Positions 43,530 through 52,020 of a stretch of 64,000 nucleotides of DNA are shown one piece after another. Position numbers and translations under genes: made by a program. How positions within the stretch are numbered: position 1 is the first letter of the stretch; every line of letters starts with the position of its first letter. Below the pieces are notes generated by a model. It ran no database searches. It saw nothing but the letters and a program-made list of their open reading frames with translations, and was not told the DNA's origin. Source of the DNA: Chryseobacterium rhizoplanae. Lineage in GTDB: Bacteria > Bacteroidota > Bacteroidia > Flavobacteriales > Weeksellaceae. The stretch is taken from the NCBI RefSeq assembly GCF_900182655.1, contig NZ_FXTC01000012.1, positions 62,001 to 126,000 on the forward strand. Reading direction: 5' to 3'.

Positions 43530-43967
43530 ATGAGAATAGATAAATTTTTATGGAGCATTCGTTTTTATAAGACGAGAAATATTGCAGCAGAGGAGATTAA
43601 GAAGAATAGAGTTTCTATAGGAATGTCTGCCGTAAAGTCATCTAAAGAGGTAAAAGAAGGAGATACTATTAAAATCCGTAAGAATCAGATTGATTATAAA
43701 ATAAAAGTAATTCAGATTCCTAAAAGCAGGATAGGAGCCAAGCTGGTGCCTCTTCATATTCAGGACGTGACAGATAAAGAACAATATGAACTGTTGAAAC
43801 TTCGTAAGATGTCACAAGACTATTACAGAAACAAAGGAGAGGGAAGACCTACGAAGAAAGACAGAAGAGAAATGGACGATTATGTAGGTAACGATATTGA
43901 TTCTGACTTTACAGACTGGGATGATTTCTTTGGAGAGACAGATAATGGGGAAGAAAACGAAGATTAA
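43530..43967 (+). CDS. S4 RNA-binding domain protein (Hsp15-like)
   Basis: The 145-residue protein starts MRIDKFLWSIRFYKTRNIA, the S4-domain start of Hsp15-type heat-shock proteins, followed by EIKKNRVSIG and VKEGDTIKIRKNQIDYKIKV. A lysine-rich stretch and a very acidic C-terminal tail (DSDFTDWDDFFGETDNGEEN) follow. In E. coli Hsp15 binds free 50S subunits carrying a nascent chain, helping to recycle stalled ribosomes. The gene is divergent from the FKBP-like lipoprotein gene and convergent with aroK, sharing a terminator. Confidence 0.88.
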   Translation: MRIDKFLWSIRFYKTRNIAAEEIKKNRVSIGMSAVKSSKEVKEGDTIKIRKNQIDYKIKVIQIPKSRIGAKLVPLHIQDVTDKEQYELLKLRKMSQDYYRNKGEGRPTKKDRREMDDYVGNDIDSDFTDWDDFFGETDNGEENED

Positions 43968-43972
43968 TATAA

Positions 43973-44006
43973 AATAGAAAAGCTCTAGAGATAGAGCTTT
44001 TCTATT
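43973..44006. terminator. Bidirectional terminator overlapping the 3' end of aroK
   Basis: A 15-base stem (43973-43987 with 43992-44006) with a gaga loop contains the aroK stop codon (43985-43987). It ends both the S4-domain gene and, on the other strand, aroK. Confidence 0.7.
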
Positions 44007-44500
44007 ATTTCGTTGACAATATCTTCCGGTTCTCTGGAATCTGTACCTACAGTGAATTGTGCTTTACTGTAAAACTGATTTCTTTCAAATAAATGTTTAG
44101 CGATGAATTCCGGGAGGTCTTCATCGGATATATTGGCAATCAGCGGTCTTTTTTCTTTCTGTTTTGAAAGCCTTTCAACCAATGTTCCTACCGAACTTCT
44201 TAAAAAAACACTTTTGGAATTATGATTGATGATCTCCATATTATTGTAATAAACAGGAGTTCCTCCGCCAAGACTTAAAACTACATTTTCTTCCGAAGCC
44301 AATATCTCTTCCAGGGCCTCTCTTTCCAGCTTTCTAAAGTAAATCTCACCCTTCTTTTCAAAAATTTCCGGGATGGTTAATTTATTTCTTCTGGAAATCT
44401 CTTTATCGAGATCAATCAGTTTAAAATCGATTTTTTCGCTTAATATTTTGGAAATGTGAGATTTGCCACTTCCCATGTATCCGATCAATGAAATTACCAT
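43985..44500 (-). CDS. aroK: Shikimate kinase
   Basis: Shikimate kinase phosphorylates shikimate at O-3 in the aromatic amino-acid pathway. The 171-residue protein has the P-loop GYMGSGKSHIS at residues 7-17, the shikimate-binding DLDKEISRR and FRKLEREAL, the GGGTPVYY loop and the lid with RPLIAN. All are typical of AroK. It is a single gene read away from the tRNA cluster; its last codons lie inside a terminator hairpin. Confidence 0.95.
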   Translation of the reverse strand: MVISLIGYMGSGKSHISKILSEKIDFKLIDLDKEISRRNKLTIPEIFEKKGEIYFRKLEREALEEILASEENVVLSLGGGTPVYYNNMEIINHNSKSVFLRSSVGTLVERLSKQKEKRPLIANISDEDLPEFIAKHLFERNQFYSKAQFTVGTDSREPEDIVNEIIEKLYL

Positions 44501-44532
44501 GAATTTTTTTTAAACAAATTTGCGAAAAAGTT

Positions 44533-44561
44533 TTGAGATAAAGAAAAAAGTCATATCTTTG
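44533..44561 (+). promoter_or_regulatory. Bacteroidetes-type promoter for the tRNA cluster
   Basis: TTG (44533-44535), an 18-base spacer and TATCTTTG (44554-44561) match the -33/-7 consensus. The first tRNA begins 54 bases after the -7 element. Confidence 0.8.
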
Positions 44562-44615
44562 CACCACTTAAAACAAGGGACATTACTTAAATGAAAACTT
44601 GATGAGTAAGTGACC

Positions 44616-44688
44616 GACTCGGTAGCTCAGCTGGTAGAGCAATACACTTTTAATGTATGGGTCCTGGGTTCGAATCCCAGCCGGGTCA
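44616..44688 (+). tRNA. tRNA-Lys (anticodon TTT), copy 1
   Basis: The cloverleaf is complete: a 7-base acceptor stem (gactcgg with ccgggtc), D arm, anticodon loop cttttaa with TTT at positions 34-36, and T loop ttcgaat. The discriminator base is A and the CCA end is not encoded. It is identical to copy 2, and the shared sequence extends into the first flanking bases on both sides. Confidence 0.97.
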
Positions 44689-44724
44689 CAAGCAATAAAA
44701 ATTACTGGATTTTGTAATTTTATT

Positions 44725-44807
44725 GCCTGCGTGGTGAAATTGGTAGACACGCCATCTTGAGGGGGTGGTTTCCTAAGGATGTGCTGGTTCGAGTCCAGTC
44801 GCAGGCA
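44725..44807 (+). tRNA. tRNA-Leu (anticodon GAG)
   Basis: The acceptor stem gcctgcg / cgcaggc, anticodon loop ttgaggg (GAG) and a long variable arm of about 15 bases show a class II leucine tRNA reading CUC and CUU codons. It lies between the two lysine tRNAs in the same transcript. Confidence 0.95.
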
Positions 44808-44862
44808 CTGCAAAGAAAAATTTATAATTAATATTGAAATTTATTTCATTTTAATTGTGGCC

Positions 44863-44935
44863 GACTCGGTAGCTCAGCTGGTAGAGCAATACACTTTTAA
44901 TGTATGGGTCCTGGGTTCGAATCCCAGCCGGGTCA
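44863..44935 (+). tRNA. tRNA-Lys (anticodon TTT), copy 2
   Basis: The 73 bases are identical to 44616-44688, with the same cc before and caag after. This suggests a recent duplication or ongoing gene conversion. Confidence 0.97.
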
Positions 44936-44989
44936 CAAGTTTACTGAAAAGTAAATTTTTTTCATATTAATATTTTGTGATTTGGTGTT

Positions 44990-45023
44990 TCAAAGGCTTC
45001 CTTCAGGAGGCCTTTGATTTTTT
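44990..45023 (+). terminator. Terminator after the tRNA cluster
   Basis: A 12-base stem (tcaaaggcttcc, ggaggcctttga, one G-T or mismatch) with a ttca loop is followed by TTTTTT. It lies 55 bases after the last tRNA. Confidence 0.8.
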
Positions 45024-45041
45024 ATATTCTACTGTAATAAA

Positions 45042-45070
45042 TTAAAAAAAACTCTGACATCATCAGAGTT
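45042..45070 (-). terminator. Terminator after panC
   Basis: An 8-base stem (aactctga, tcagagtt) with a 5-base loop is followed on the minus strand by a run of T residues. It lies 31 bases after the panC stop. Confidence 0.75.
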
Positions 45071-45101
45071 TTATCTTATAAAAATAGGTGTTCTTATTGT
45101 C

Positions 45102-45950
45102 TTAATCTAAATGCATATTGTCAATTAATCTCACACCATCTACCACTACTACAATGAATGCTCTGAATTTTCTGTCTTTATAGAAGAAGTCAGTTTCCTG
45201 TAGGGTATTTTCATCGGCTATCAGGAAGTACTCCAGCTTCATTCCCTGCTGATTGTCAAAAATGTCCGTGACTCTTTCCTTTATTTCTGGTATGCTAACG
45301 GTTCTGAACCAATCGTTTACTTTTTTTAAAGTCTCATAAATGACTTTGGAAGCTTCTTTTCGGTCTTCATGTAGTCTCTGGTTTCTTGAGCTTAATGCCA
45401 ATCCGTTGTCTGCTCTGTAGATGGGAACTCCTGATATCTTAACGGGAAGATGCTTTTTATCCACCATCTTTTTAATAATAGCAAGCTGCTGAAAGTCTTT
45501 TTCTCCAAAATAAGCATTGTCAGGCTGTATTTGTCTGAAAAGCTCTTCTACAACAGTCCCTACACCGTCAAAATGTCCGGGTCTGGATTTTCCTTCCATC
45601 TCATTTTCCAATCCATCAAAATCATAGTGCTGGCTTTCGGTTTTTTCAGGGTAGATATCTGCTACCTCAGGGATGTAAACAGCATCTACAAGGCCTGAAG
45701 TTTGAAGGATAAGAATATCCCTGTTAACATCTCTTGGGTATTTTTCAAGATCTTCAGAATTATTGAACTGGGTTGGATTTACAAAAATTGAAGAAATAAC
45801 AAGGTCATTTTCTTTTCTTGCCTCTTCATACAGAGAAAGATGGCCCTTATGTAAAGCGCCCATCGTAGGTGCGAAGCCAATTCTTTTCCCCATTTCTTTC
45901 TGTCTTTCAATAAAATCCTGAAGGACTTTCCTGTTTTTTATAACTTCCAT
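45102..45950 (-). CDS. panC: Pantothenate synthetase
   Basis: PanC joins pantoate and beta-alanine using ATP to form pantothenate, the precursor of coenzyme A. The 282-residue length is standard. Motifs: GFAPTMGALHKGHLSLYEEA with the HxGH signature at residues 34-37, ISSIFVNPTQFNN, YFGEKDFQQLAIIKK and ALSSRNQRL. It is divergent from the half-length glycogen-synthase-like gene and probably uses the TATTTTTG element upstream. Confidence 0.95.
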   Translation of the reverse strand: MEVIKNRKVLQDFIERQKEMGKRIGFAPTMGALHKGHLSLYEEARKENDLVISSIFVNPTQFNNSEDLEKYPRDVNRDILILQTSGLVDAVYIPEVADIYPEKTESQHYDFDGLENEMEGKSRPGHFDGVGTVVEELFRQIQPDNAYFGEKDFQQLAIIKKMVDKKHLPVKISGVPIYRADNGLALSSRNQRLHEDRKEASKVIYETLKKVNDWFRTVSIPEIKERVTDIFDNQQGMKLEYFLIADENTLQETDFFYKDRKFRAFIVVVVDGVRLIDNMHLD

Positions 45951-45970
45951 AGTTTATTTTAATGCTATTT

Positions 45971-45978
45971 CAAAAATA
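45971..45978 (-). promoter_or_regulatory. Candidate -7 element TATTTTTG for panC
   Basis: TATTTTTG on the minus strand, 20 bases before the panC ATG, fits TAnnTTTG; the -33 part is unclear. Confidence 0.4.
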
Positions 45979-46074
45979 CTAAAAATATCGCATAATAATA
46001 TGCACTTTTAATAATTTGGAAAAGGGAATTTTCGTAAAAAAATGTTAATTAAAATAATGTTGGATGTTTTTTTG

Positions 46075-46082
46075 TAATTTTG
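46075..46082 (+). promoter_or_regulatory. Candidate -7 element TAATTTTG
   Basis: TAATTTTG lies 39 bases before the ATG at 46122. It covers the in-frame TTG at 46080, so that codon is unlikely to be the start of the downstream gene. Confidence 0.5.
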
Positions 46083-46121
46083 CACATTAAAGCATTTTTA
46101 CAAAAATTAGATAGAAAGTTT

Positions 46122-46892
46122 ATGCCGAATCAAAAAATACTGTACATTACTACAGAGATGTATCCATATCAGGAAGATACAAATATGGCTGCAGTGGTAA
46201 ACAAAATGGCACTTAAGATGCACCAAGAAGGCAATGATGTAAGAGTTTTTATGCCAAGATTTGGACAAATAAGTGAGAGAAAATTCCAGCTTCATGAGGT
46301 AATCCGTCTTTCAGGAATGAATATTATTATCAATGACCTGGACCAGCCTCTGATCATTAAAGTAGCGTCTCTTCCGGGGGAAAGACTTCAGGTTTACTTT
46401 ATTGACAACGAAGAATACTTCAAAAGAAAGCAATACTATTTTGATGATGAAGGAAATCCTTTCGACGACAATGACGAAAGAGCCATTTTCTTTGCCAGAG
46501 GAGTTATTGAAACCATTAAAAAGCTAAACTGGGTACCAGATGTAATTCATTTAAACGGATGGATGGCTTCTTTTGTTCCAATTTATCTTAAAACTTACTA
46601 CGAATCAGATACTTATTTCAAAGATGCAAAAATTGTACTTTCTCTTTACAATGAGAAGGATGCTGATTTGGATAAAAAGATCGACGAAAAACTGCAGTTT
46701 GATAATATTTCAGGATTAAAAGCGTTAGATAACCCAACAATTAAAAGCTTTGTTATCGAAAGTATGAACTATGTAAACGCTGTTGTGAAAGGTGACGAGT
46801 TTCTGGATGAAGACCTGGATAAGGCTTTCAACGAAACTACTGCCGAGAAGTCGGAATATCTTGACATAGATTCTATAAATCAACTTTATTAA
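46122..46892 (+). CDS. Half-length glycogen/starch-synthase-like protein
   Basis: This 256-residue protein corresponds only to the N-terminal Rossmann half of GT5 glycogen synthases. It starts MPNQKILYITTEMYPYQ and has VVNKMALKMHQEGNDVRVFM, EGNPFDDNDERAIFFARG and PDVIHLNGWMASFVPIYLK, all GT5 features. The ADP-glucose-binding K-x-G-G loop near the N-terminus is replaced by QEDTNMAAV, and the C-terminal domain is missing. It is therefore unlikely to make glycogen on its own. It lies 13 bases before the DUF4270 gene, then glmS, suggesting an envelope- or sugar-related role. The start is set by a promoter element that overlaps the longer frame. Confidence 0.85.
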   Translation: MPNQKILYITTEMYPYQEDTNMAAVVNKMALKMHQEGNDVRVFMPRFGQISERKFQLHEVIRLSGMNIIINDLDQPLIIKVASLPGERLQVYFIDNEEYFKRKQYYFDDEGNPFDDNDERAIFFARGVIETIKKLNWVPDVIHLNGWMASFVPIYLKTYYESDTYFKDAKIVLSLYNEKDADLDKKIDEKLQFDNISGLKALDNPTIKSFVIESMNYVNAVVKGDEFLDEDLDKAFNETTAEKSEYLDIDSINQLY

Positions 46893-46905
46893 AAACACAT
46901 TTTTA

Positions 46906-48543
46906 ATGACTCATAATCTTAAAAGGACCTTCGCCATGCTTTTATTGGCGATTTTCGGAAGTGCAATCCTTTATAACTGTGAACCGGATCCAGATTCTCT
47001 TGGTGAACAGTTGTTCAATGATGATGCAGCACAAGGTAATGAAATTGCATATCCAGTTATCGCATACAATTACAACAATAACGATTCAATCAGAAGTGAT
47101 GCTGCCAGATTAATCAGCGGAGTGAATGAATCCGGTGCAGCCTCATATGTTGGTGTTCTTGGAGCTTTTACTGAAAGTCAGTTTGGAATGCAGAGAGCAT
47201 CTTATGTTACTCAGCTGAGAATGCCGGTAGATAATTATGATTTTAACGGAGCGAATCCAAAAGTAGACTCCGTTGTTCTTGTAGTAAGACCACCAGCCAA
47301 TACTACTGCAAGTACTTATTTCTTTGAAAGCGATTCATTAAAAACAAATACATTTGAGAAAAGTGATTTTCCGGTAGATGGAGTGGCTACAGCTGTTTCA
47401 ATTGAGAAGAAAACTTATCCTGTTCGTAAATACGGTAAAATAGGGGGTGCTTCAAAATCAATGAAAATCAATGTACATGAAGTTACTACGTTCTTAGATT
47501 CAAATGATGATACTTTTAAACGTTCCAATAAGACAATAAGCACGGGTGAATTGTTAGGATCAGGAGTGTTTGACGGTAACATTAATTCTATATCTATTAC
47601 TAAGAAATCTGATAATTCAGTTGTGTTTACAGGGAATCTTGGTTTCAGAATGAAATTGAGCAATACAAACTTTTTCCAGACTCATATTCTTGATAAAAAA
47701 GGAAAGCCTGAACTTCAGGATGCTTCTAACTTTATCAGATATTTTAAAGGAATAAAAATTTCTGTGGATGAAACGGATAAATATCTTTATCAGTTCTCTC
47801 CTAATGATCTGCAGCTTATCATGTATTACAAATATGATAAAACAGATAATGGAACAACAACAAGACCACAGACAAATCTTGTCTTCAATTTAGGAGGTTC
47901 TAATGCTCATATCGGATTATATGAATACAGCAGAATTAACTCATCTGTTGAAAAAGCATTGGCTGCAATTAATACTTCTGAAGGTGATGAAAAGCTTTAT
48001 GTTCAGGGAATGGGTGGTCCTTCTGTAGTAATGAAAATTAAGGATGAGACCATTGCAGACCTTAAGAAGATTTATGTTGAAAAGAAAGCAGGTATTTTAA
48101 GTGCAAAGATAAGAGTATATGTGGATCCTTTAAGCTGGAAGAATACGAACTCAACGGAAGATCGTAGATTTTCAATTCTAACCAATACATTAAATAGTAA
48201 TGGTACTATTGATTTCTCAAAATTAGCTTATACTTCAGACTTGTCAACAGGACTTGGGTTGTATAATTACAACAAGGATAAAGATTATTATGACATTGTA
48301 GTAACAAAAACAATCAAGGATCTTGTTGAAGATGTAAAAGACAGTGATGGGAACTTCATTAAGAATAAACCACTAATAATCAGTGCCGGAACATTTGCTG
48401 CAAATGCTACAGGAACCCTTTTAGGAGTTCGTAATACAACCAGAGCATTTGATATGAACAGAATTATTCTTACAGGTATAGATAAAACGAATACCAATCC
48501 AAAGAGAATCCAGCTGATGGTGACTTATGGTACGAAAAAATAA
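46906..48543 (+). CDS. DUF4270 domain lipoprotein
   Basis: The 545-residue protein begins with a signal peptide and lipobox (AILYNC followed by EPDPDSLGEQLF), typical of DUF4270 lipoproteins of Bacteroidetes. The remainder is beta-rich, with DSVVLVVRPPANTTAST and YLYQFSPNDLQLIMYYKYD, and ends with an RIQLMVTYGTKK-like strand. The function of DUF4270 is unknown; an outer-membrane location is likely. It comes 13 bases after the half-length GT5-like gene and 37 bases before glmS, so these three are probably one operon. Confidence 0.88.
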   Translation: MTHNLKRTFAMLLLAIFGSAILYNCEPDPDSLGEQLFNDDAAQGNEIAYPVIAYNYNNNDSIRSDAARLISGVNESGAASYVGVLGAFTESQFGMQRASYVTQLRMPVDNYDFNGANPKVDSVVLVVRPPANTTASTYFFESDSLKTNTFEKSDFPVDGVATAVSIEKKTYPVRKYGKIGGASKSMKINVHEVTTFLDSNDDTFKRSNKTISTGELLGSGVFDGNINSISITKKSDNSVVFTGNLGFRMKLSNTNFFQTHILDKKGKPELQDASNFIRYFKGIKISVDETDKYLYQFSPNDLQLIMYYKYDKTDNGTTTRPQTNLVFNLGGSNAHIGLYEYSRINSSVEKALAAINTSEGDEKLYVQGMGGPSVVMKIKDETIADLKKIYVEKKAGILSAKIRVYVDPLSWKNTNSTEDRRFSILTNTLNSNGTIDFSKLAYTSDLSTGLGLYNYNKDKDYYDIVVTKTIKDLVEDVKDSDGNFIKNKPLIISAGTFAANATGTLLGVRNTTRAFDMNRIILTGIDKTNTNPKRIQLMVTYGTKK

Positions 48544-48580
48544 ATACAATAAATACAAAATACACTAGACAAAATTTAAT

Positions 48581-50434
48581 ATGTGCGGAATAGTAGGATA
48601 TACAGGTTTTCAAGACGCTTACGAAATTGTAATTAATGGTCTTAGAAGATTAGAATATAGAGGGTATGACAGTGCCGGAATTGTTTTAGAAGGTTCAAAC
48701 AATAAGCTTGAAGTAGAAAAAACAAAAGGCAAGGTTGAGGATTTGGTGAATATTTCGAAAGAATTAAAAGGGAAATATAAAATTGGAATGGGGCACACGC
48801 GTTGGGCAACCCACGGAGTTCCAAGTGATAGAAATTCCCATCCGCACTTGTCAAACAACGGAAAAATAGCTATTGTACATAATGGTATTATCGAAAACTA
48901 TGATACCATTAAAACAATGCTTACTGAGAAAGGCTTTACTTTCAAATCAGAAACAGATACTGAGGTGTTGGTAAACCTTGTTCAATACTTTATGGATCTT
49001 AATCCTGAAACGGATTTCCCTACAGCAGTAAGATATGCATTAAATGAAGTATATGGAGCGTATGCTATCACTGTACTTCATGAAGATTATCCGGGCGTAC
49101 TGGTAGTAGGAAGATTAGGTTCTCCTCTGGCAATAGGTATCGGGGAAAAGGAATATTTTATTGCATCTGATGCTTCTCCTTTCGTAGAATTTACAAAAGA
49201 AGCCATCTATCTTGAAGAAGGGCATATGGCAACAATCTCTCTTGAAAATGGAGTAGATATCAGAACCATCAATGAGAACTCTAAAATTGAGCCGGAAATT
49301 CAGGAGCTTAAAATGAGCCTGGAGCAGATCGAAAAAGGTGGATACGAGCATTTCATGCTTAAAGAAATCTTTGAACAGCCTAAGTCTGTACACGATACAA
49401 TGAGAGGGAGACTTCTTGTAGACGAAGGAGTGATCAAAATGGCAGGAATCTGGGATCATGTTGAAAGGTTTAAAAATGCCAACAGAATCATCATTATTGC
49501 CTGTGGAACTTCCTGGCATGCGGGTCTTATCGGAGAATATCTGATTGAAGAATATGCAAGAATTCCTGTTGAAGTAGAATATGCATCAGAATTCAGATAC
49601 AGAAATCCAATCATTACAGATAAAGATGTGGTGATTGCCATTTCTCAGTCCGGAGAAACAGCTGATACGATGGCTGCTTTGAAACTGGCAAAAGAAAAAG
49701 GTGCATTTATATATGGTATATGTAATGTTGTAGATTCTTCAATTGCAAGAATTACAGATGCAGGTTCATACACGCATGCTGGTCCTGAAATCGGGGTGGC
49801 TTCTACAAAAGCATTTACAGCACAGCTTACTATCCTTACTTTAATTGCATTTAAATTAGGAAAACACAACGGAAACTTAGGAAACGCTGAATTTATGAGC
49901 TTAATTGCTGAGCTTGATGCTATTCCTAAGAAAATTGAAGATGTGCTGAGTACGACCCACGAGCTGACTCAAAATATTGCAAAAGACTTTGTGAAAGCTA
50001 CAAACTTCCTTTATTTAGGAAGAGGATACAATTATCCGGCTGCCCTTGAGGGAGCGTTAAAATTAAAAGAAATATCTTACATCCATGCAGAAGGATACCC
50101 GGCTGCAGAAATGAAGCACGGTCCAATTGCCCTGATCGATGAAAATATGCCAATTGTAATTATAGCGCCTAAAAAAGGTCACTATGATAAAATTGTAAGT
50201 AATGTTCAGGAAATTAAAGCGAGAAAAGGAAAAATTATCGCTGTAGTTAATAAAGGAGACCGTCAGGTGAGTGAAATGGCAGATTATGTTATTGAAATCC
50301 CTGAAACTTCAGAATGTTTCTCACCTATCGTTGCTTCCGTACCTCTGCAACTGCTTGCTTATTATATTGCAGTATATAGAGGGGCAAACGTAGATCAACC
50401 GAGAAACCTTGCAAAATCTGTTACCGTGGAATAA
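48581..50434 (+). CDS. glmS: Glutamine-fructose-6-phosphate aminotransferase (isomerising)
   Basis: GlmS makes glucosamine 6-phosphate from fructose 6-phosphate and glutamine, the entry to peptidoglycan and LPS amino sugars. The 617-residue protein starts MCGIVGYTGF with the catalytic Cys exposed after removal of Met, has GHTRWATHGVPSDRNSHPH in the glutaminase domain, and two SIS domains (IIACGTSWHAGLIGEYL, ISQSGETADTMAALK). It ends NLAKSVTVE. No glmS ribozyme is seen in the 37-base leader, as expected for this phylum. gldK follows after 108 bases. Confidence 0.96.
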   Translation: MCGIVGYTGFQDAYEIVINGLRRLEYRGYDSAGIVLEGSNNKLEVEKTKGKVEDLVNISKELKGKYKIGMGHTRWATHGVPSDRNSHPHLSNNGKIAIVHNGIIENYDTIKTMLTEKGFTFKSETDTEVLVNLVQYFMDLNPETDFPTAVRYALNEVYGAYAITVLHEDYPGVLVVGRLGSPLAIGIGEKEYFIASDASPFVEFTKEAIYLEEGHMATISLENGVDIRTINENSKIEPEIQELKMSLEQIEKGGYEHFMLKEIFEQPKSVHDTMRGRLLVDEGVIKMAGIWDHVERFKNANRIIIIACGTSWHAGLIGEYLIEEYARIPVEVEYASEFRYRNPIITDKDVVIAISQSGETADTMAALKLAKEKGAFIYGICNVVDSSIARITDAGSYTHAGPEIGVASTKAFTAQLTILTLIAFKLGKHNGNLGNAEFMSLIAELDAIPKKIEDVLSTTHELTQNIAKDFVKATNFLYLGRGYNYPAALEGALKLKEISYIHAEGYPAAEMKHGPIALIDENMPIVIIAPKKGHYDKIVSNVQEIKARKGKIIAVVNKGDRQVSEMADYVIEIPETSECFSPIVASVPLQLLAYYIAVYRGANVDQPRNLAKSVTVE

Positions 50435-50542
50435 AAAGTTGTTGTAAATAAAATAAATTTAGATTTCTTCCGTTATTTCAAAAAAAATCTTAAAAGTTTC
50501 TTAAAAAAATTATATATTTACGGCTTAATTATAAAAATTAAC

Positions 50543-51967
50543 ATGAAAAGGATATTTCTTTTATTATTGTCTGCGTCGGTAGCATCGGTATCTTGTTCAG
50601 GTGGTGGCAGCTCTTCTGTAGGGAAGCCAGGAACAAAAGGAGAATTGATACCAAGAGAAAAAACTAAATCATTTGTTGCGGAAAGACCATACGGAATGGT
50701 CGCTATTCCTGCAGGTTCATTTGTTGCTGGTTTAGCAGACCAGGATCCAACAAATACTCCTGAAAAAGCAGCATTGAAGACAGTTACTGTTTCTTCTTTC
50801 TTCATGGATGAAGCAGAAACTACCAACTCGGAGTACAGAGTATTTATCAACTATGTAAGAGACTCTATCGCGAGAACTTTACTTGCTGAAGCTGCCGGAG
50901 AAGGTGGTGATGAAGGCGGACGTAAAGGAGCTAGCATAGGGGATTATGCATATCTTGCTAAAAAAGAAGAAAATTTAACACCTTATCAAGAATATATGGA
51001 AGGCCAGGGTGGCCGGGAAGACGGAAGTTATGATGCCAGCAAAAGATTAGATTGGAAAATCCCTTTGCACTGGAGCACAACGAAATATCCGGATGTAGAA
51101 TACGCAGAAGTTTTAGAATCTATGTATCTGCCTTCTTCTTCCAGAATTGGAAACGAAAGAATTTTAGATGTAAGCAAGCTTAAGTATACTTACCGTTGGG
51201 GAGATATGGACGCTGCAGTTGCAGATAACGAAAGAGGAGCTAATTACCTGAAAAGCGAAAGTATCGCGATCTATCCTGATACTACAGTTTGGGTAAAAGA
51301 TTTCCACTTTGCTTACAATGAGCCATTGTTTGAACAGTATTTCTGGCACAAGGCTTACAAAGACTATCCTGTTGTTGGGGTAACCTGGGATCAGGCAAGG
51401 GCTTATTGTAACTTCAGATCTAAATTGAAAACAGATTACAACGAAAGTTTAAAAAGAAAAAAACAAAGACCATTAGAATTCCGTCTTCCAACAGAGACAG
51501 AATGGGAATATGCTGCCAGAGGAGGAATGCAGAATGCTACTTACCCTTGGGGTGGTCCATATTTAATGGATGACAGAGGATGTTACCTTGCCAACTTCAA
51601 ACCGAAGAGAGGTAACTACATGGAAGATGAGAAAAAAGGTACTTATACATATACAGCTCCAGTTAAGAAATTTAAGAAAAATGGGTTTGGGTTATTTGAT
51701 ATGGCTGGAAACGTTTCTGAGTGGACATTATCTTCGTTTAACAATTCATCAGCTGGATTCACTTCTACATTAAATCCTTCTACTAAGGATAAAAAAGATA
51801 CGAAGAAATCTGTAAGAGGTGGATCTTGGAAAGATATAGGATATGCACTAATGACAGGTGCTAGAGATTGGGAAAGAAAAGATTCCGCAAGAAGCTATAT
51901 CGGATTTAGAACTGTACAGGATATTCCTGAAGCAGCTGTTAAGCCAAGAAGAGTTAACAGAAATTAA
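50543..51967 (+). CDS. gldK: T9SS ring lipoprotein GldK/PorK
   Basis: GldK is an outer-membrane lipoprotein that with GldN forms the large periplasmic ring of the type IX secretion system. The 474-residue protein has a lipobox (ASVASVSC) and a formylglycine-generating-enzyme-like fold: YGMVAIPAGSFVAGLADQD, VSSFFMDEAETTNSEYRVF, VTWDQARAYCNFR, LPTETEWEYAARGG, MAGNVSEW and RGGSWKDIG. It is the first gene of the gldK-L-M-N cluster; 53 bases separate it from gldL. A weak TATATTTA element (50513-50520) upstream might drive the cluster. Confidence 0.96.
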   Translation: MKRIFLLLLSASVASVSCSGGGSSSVGKPGTKGELIPREKTKSFVAERPYGMVAIPAGSFVAGLADQDPTNTPEKAALKTVTVSSFFMDEAETTNSEYRVFINYVRDSIARTLLAEAAGEGGDEGGRKGASIGDYAYLAKKEENLTPYQEYMEGQGGREDGSYDASKRLDWKIPLHWSTTKYPDVEYAEVLESMYLPSSSRIGNERILDVSKLKYTYRWGDMDAAVADNERGANYLKSESIAIYPDTTVWVKDFHFAYNEPLFEQYFWHKAYKDYPVVGVTWDQARAYCNFRSKLKTDYNESLKRKKQRPLEFRLPTETEWEYAARGGMQNATYPWGGPYLMDDRGCYLANFKPKRGNYMEDEKKGTYTYTAPVKKFKKNGFGLFDMAGNVSEWTLSSFNNSSAGFTSTLNPSTKDKKDTKKSVRGGSWKDIGYALMTGARDWERKDSARSYIGFRTVQDIPEAAVKPRRVNRN

Positions 51968-52020
51968 TCAGACAATTTTTCAATAACAATTTTATTTAAC
52001 ATTAAAAAAACTAACTCAAT

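Noticed and set aside
44583-44970. Open frames across the tRNA cluster on both strands
   Set aside because: They are read through tRNA sequences and have no protein similarity; the tRNAs explain the region.
46080-46121. TTG start at 46080 for the half-length GT5-like protein
   Set aside because: The TTG lies inside a TAATTTTG promoter element, so it would not be in the transcript.
46122-46892. Functional glycogen synthase (glgA)
   Set aside because: The C-terminal domain and the KxGG loop are missing and no other glycogen genes are adjacent.
48544-48580. glmS ribozyme upstream of glmS
   Set aside because: Only 37 bases separate the genes, too few for the ribozyme, which is mainly found in Firmicutes.
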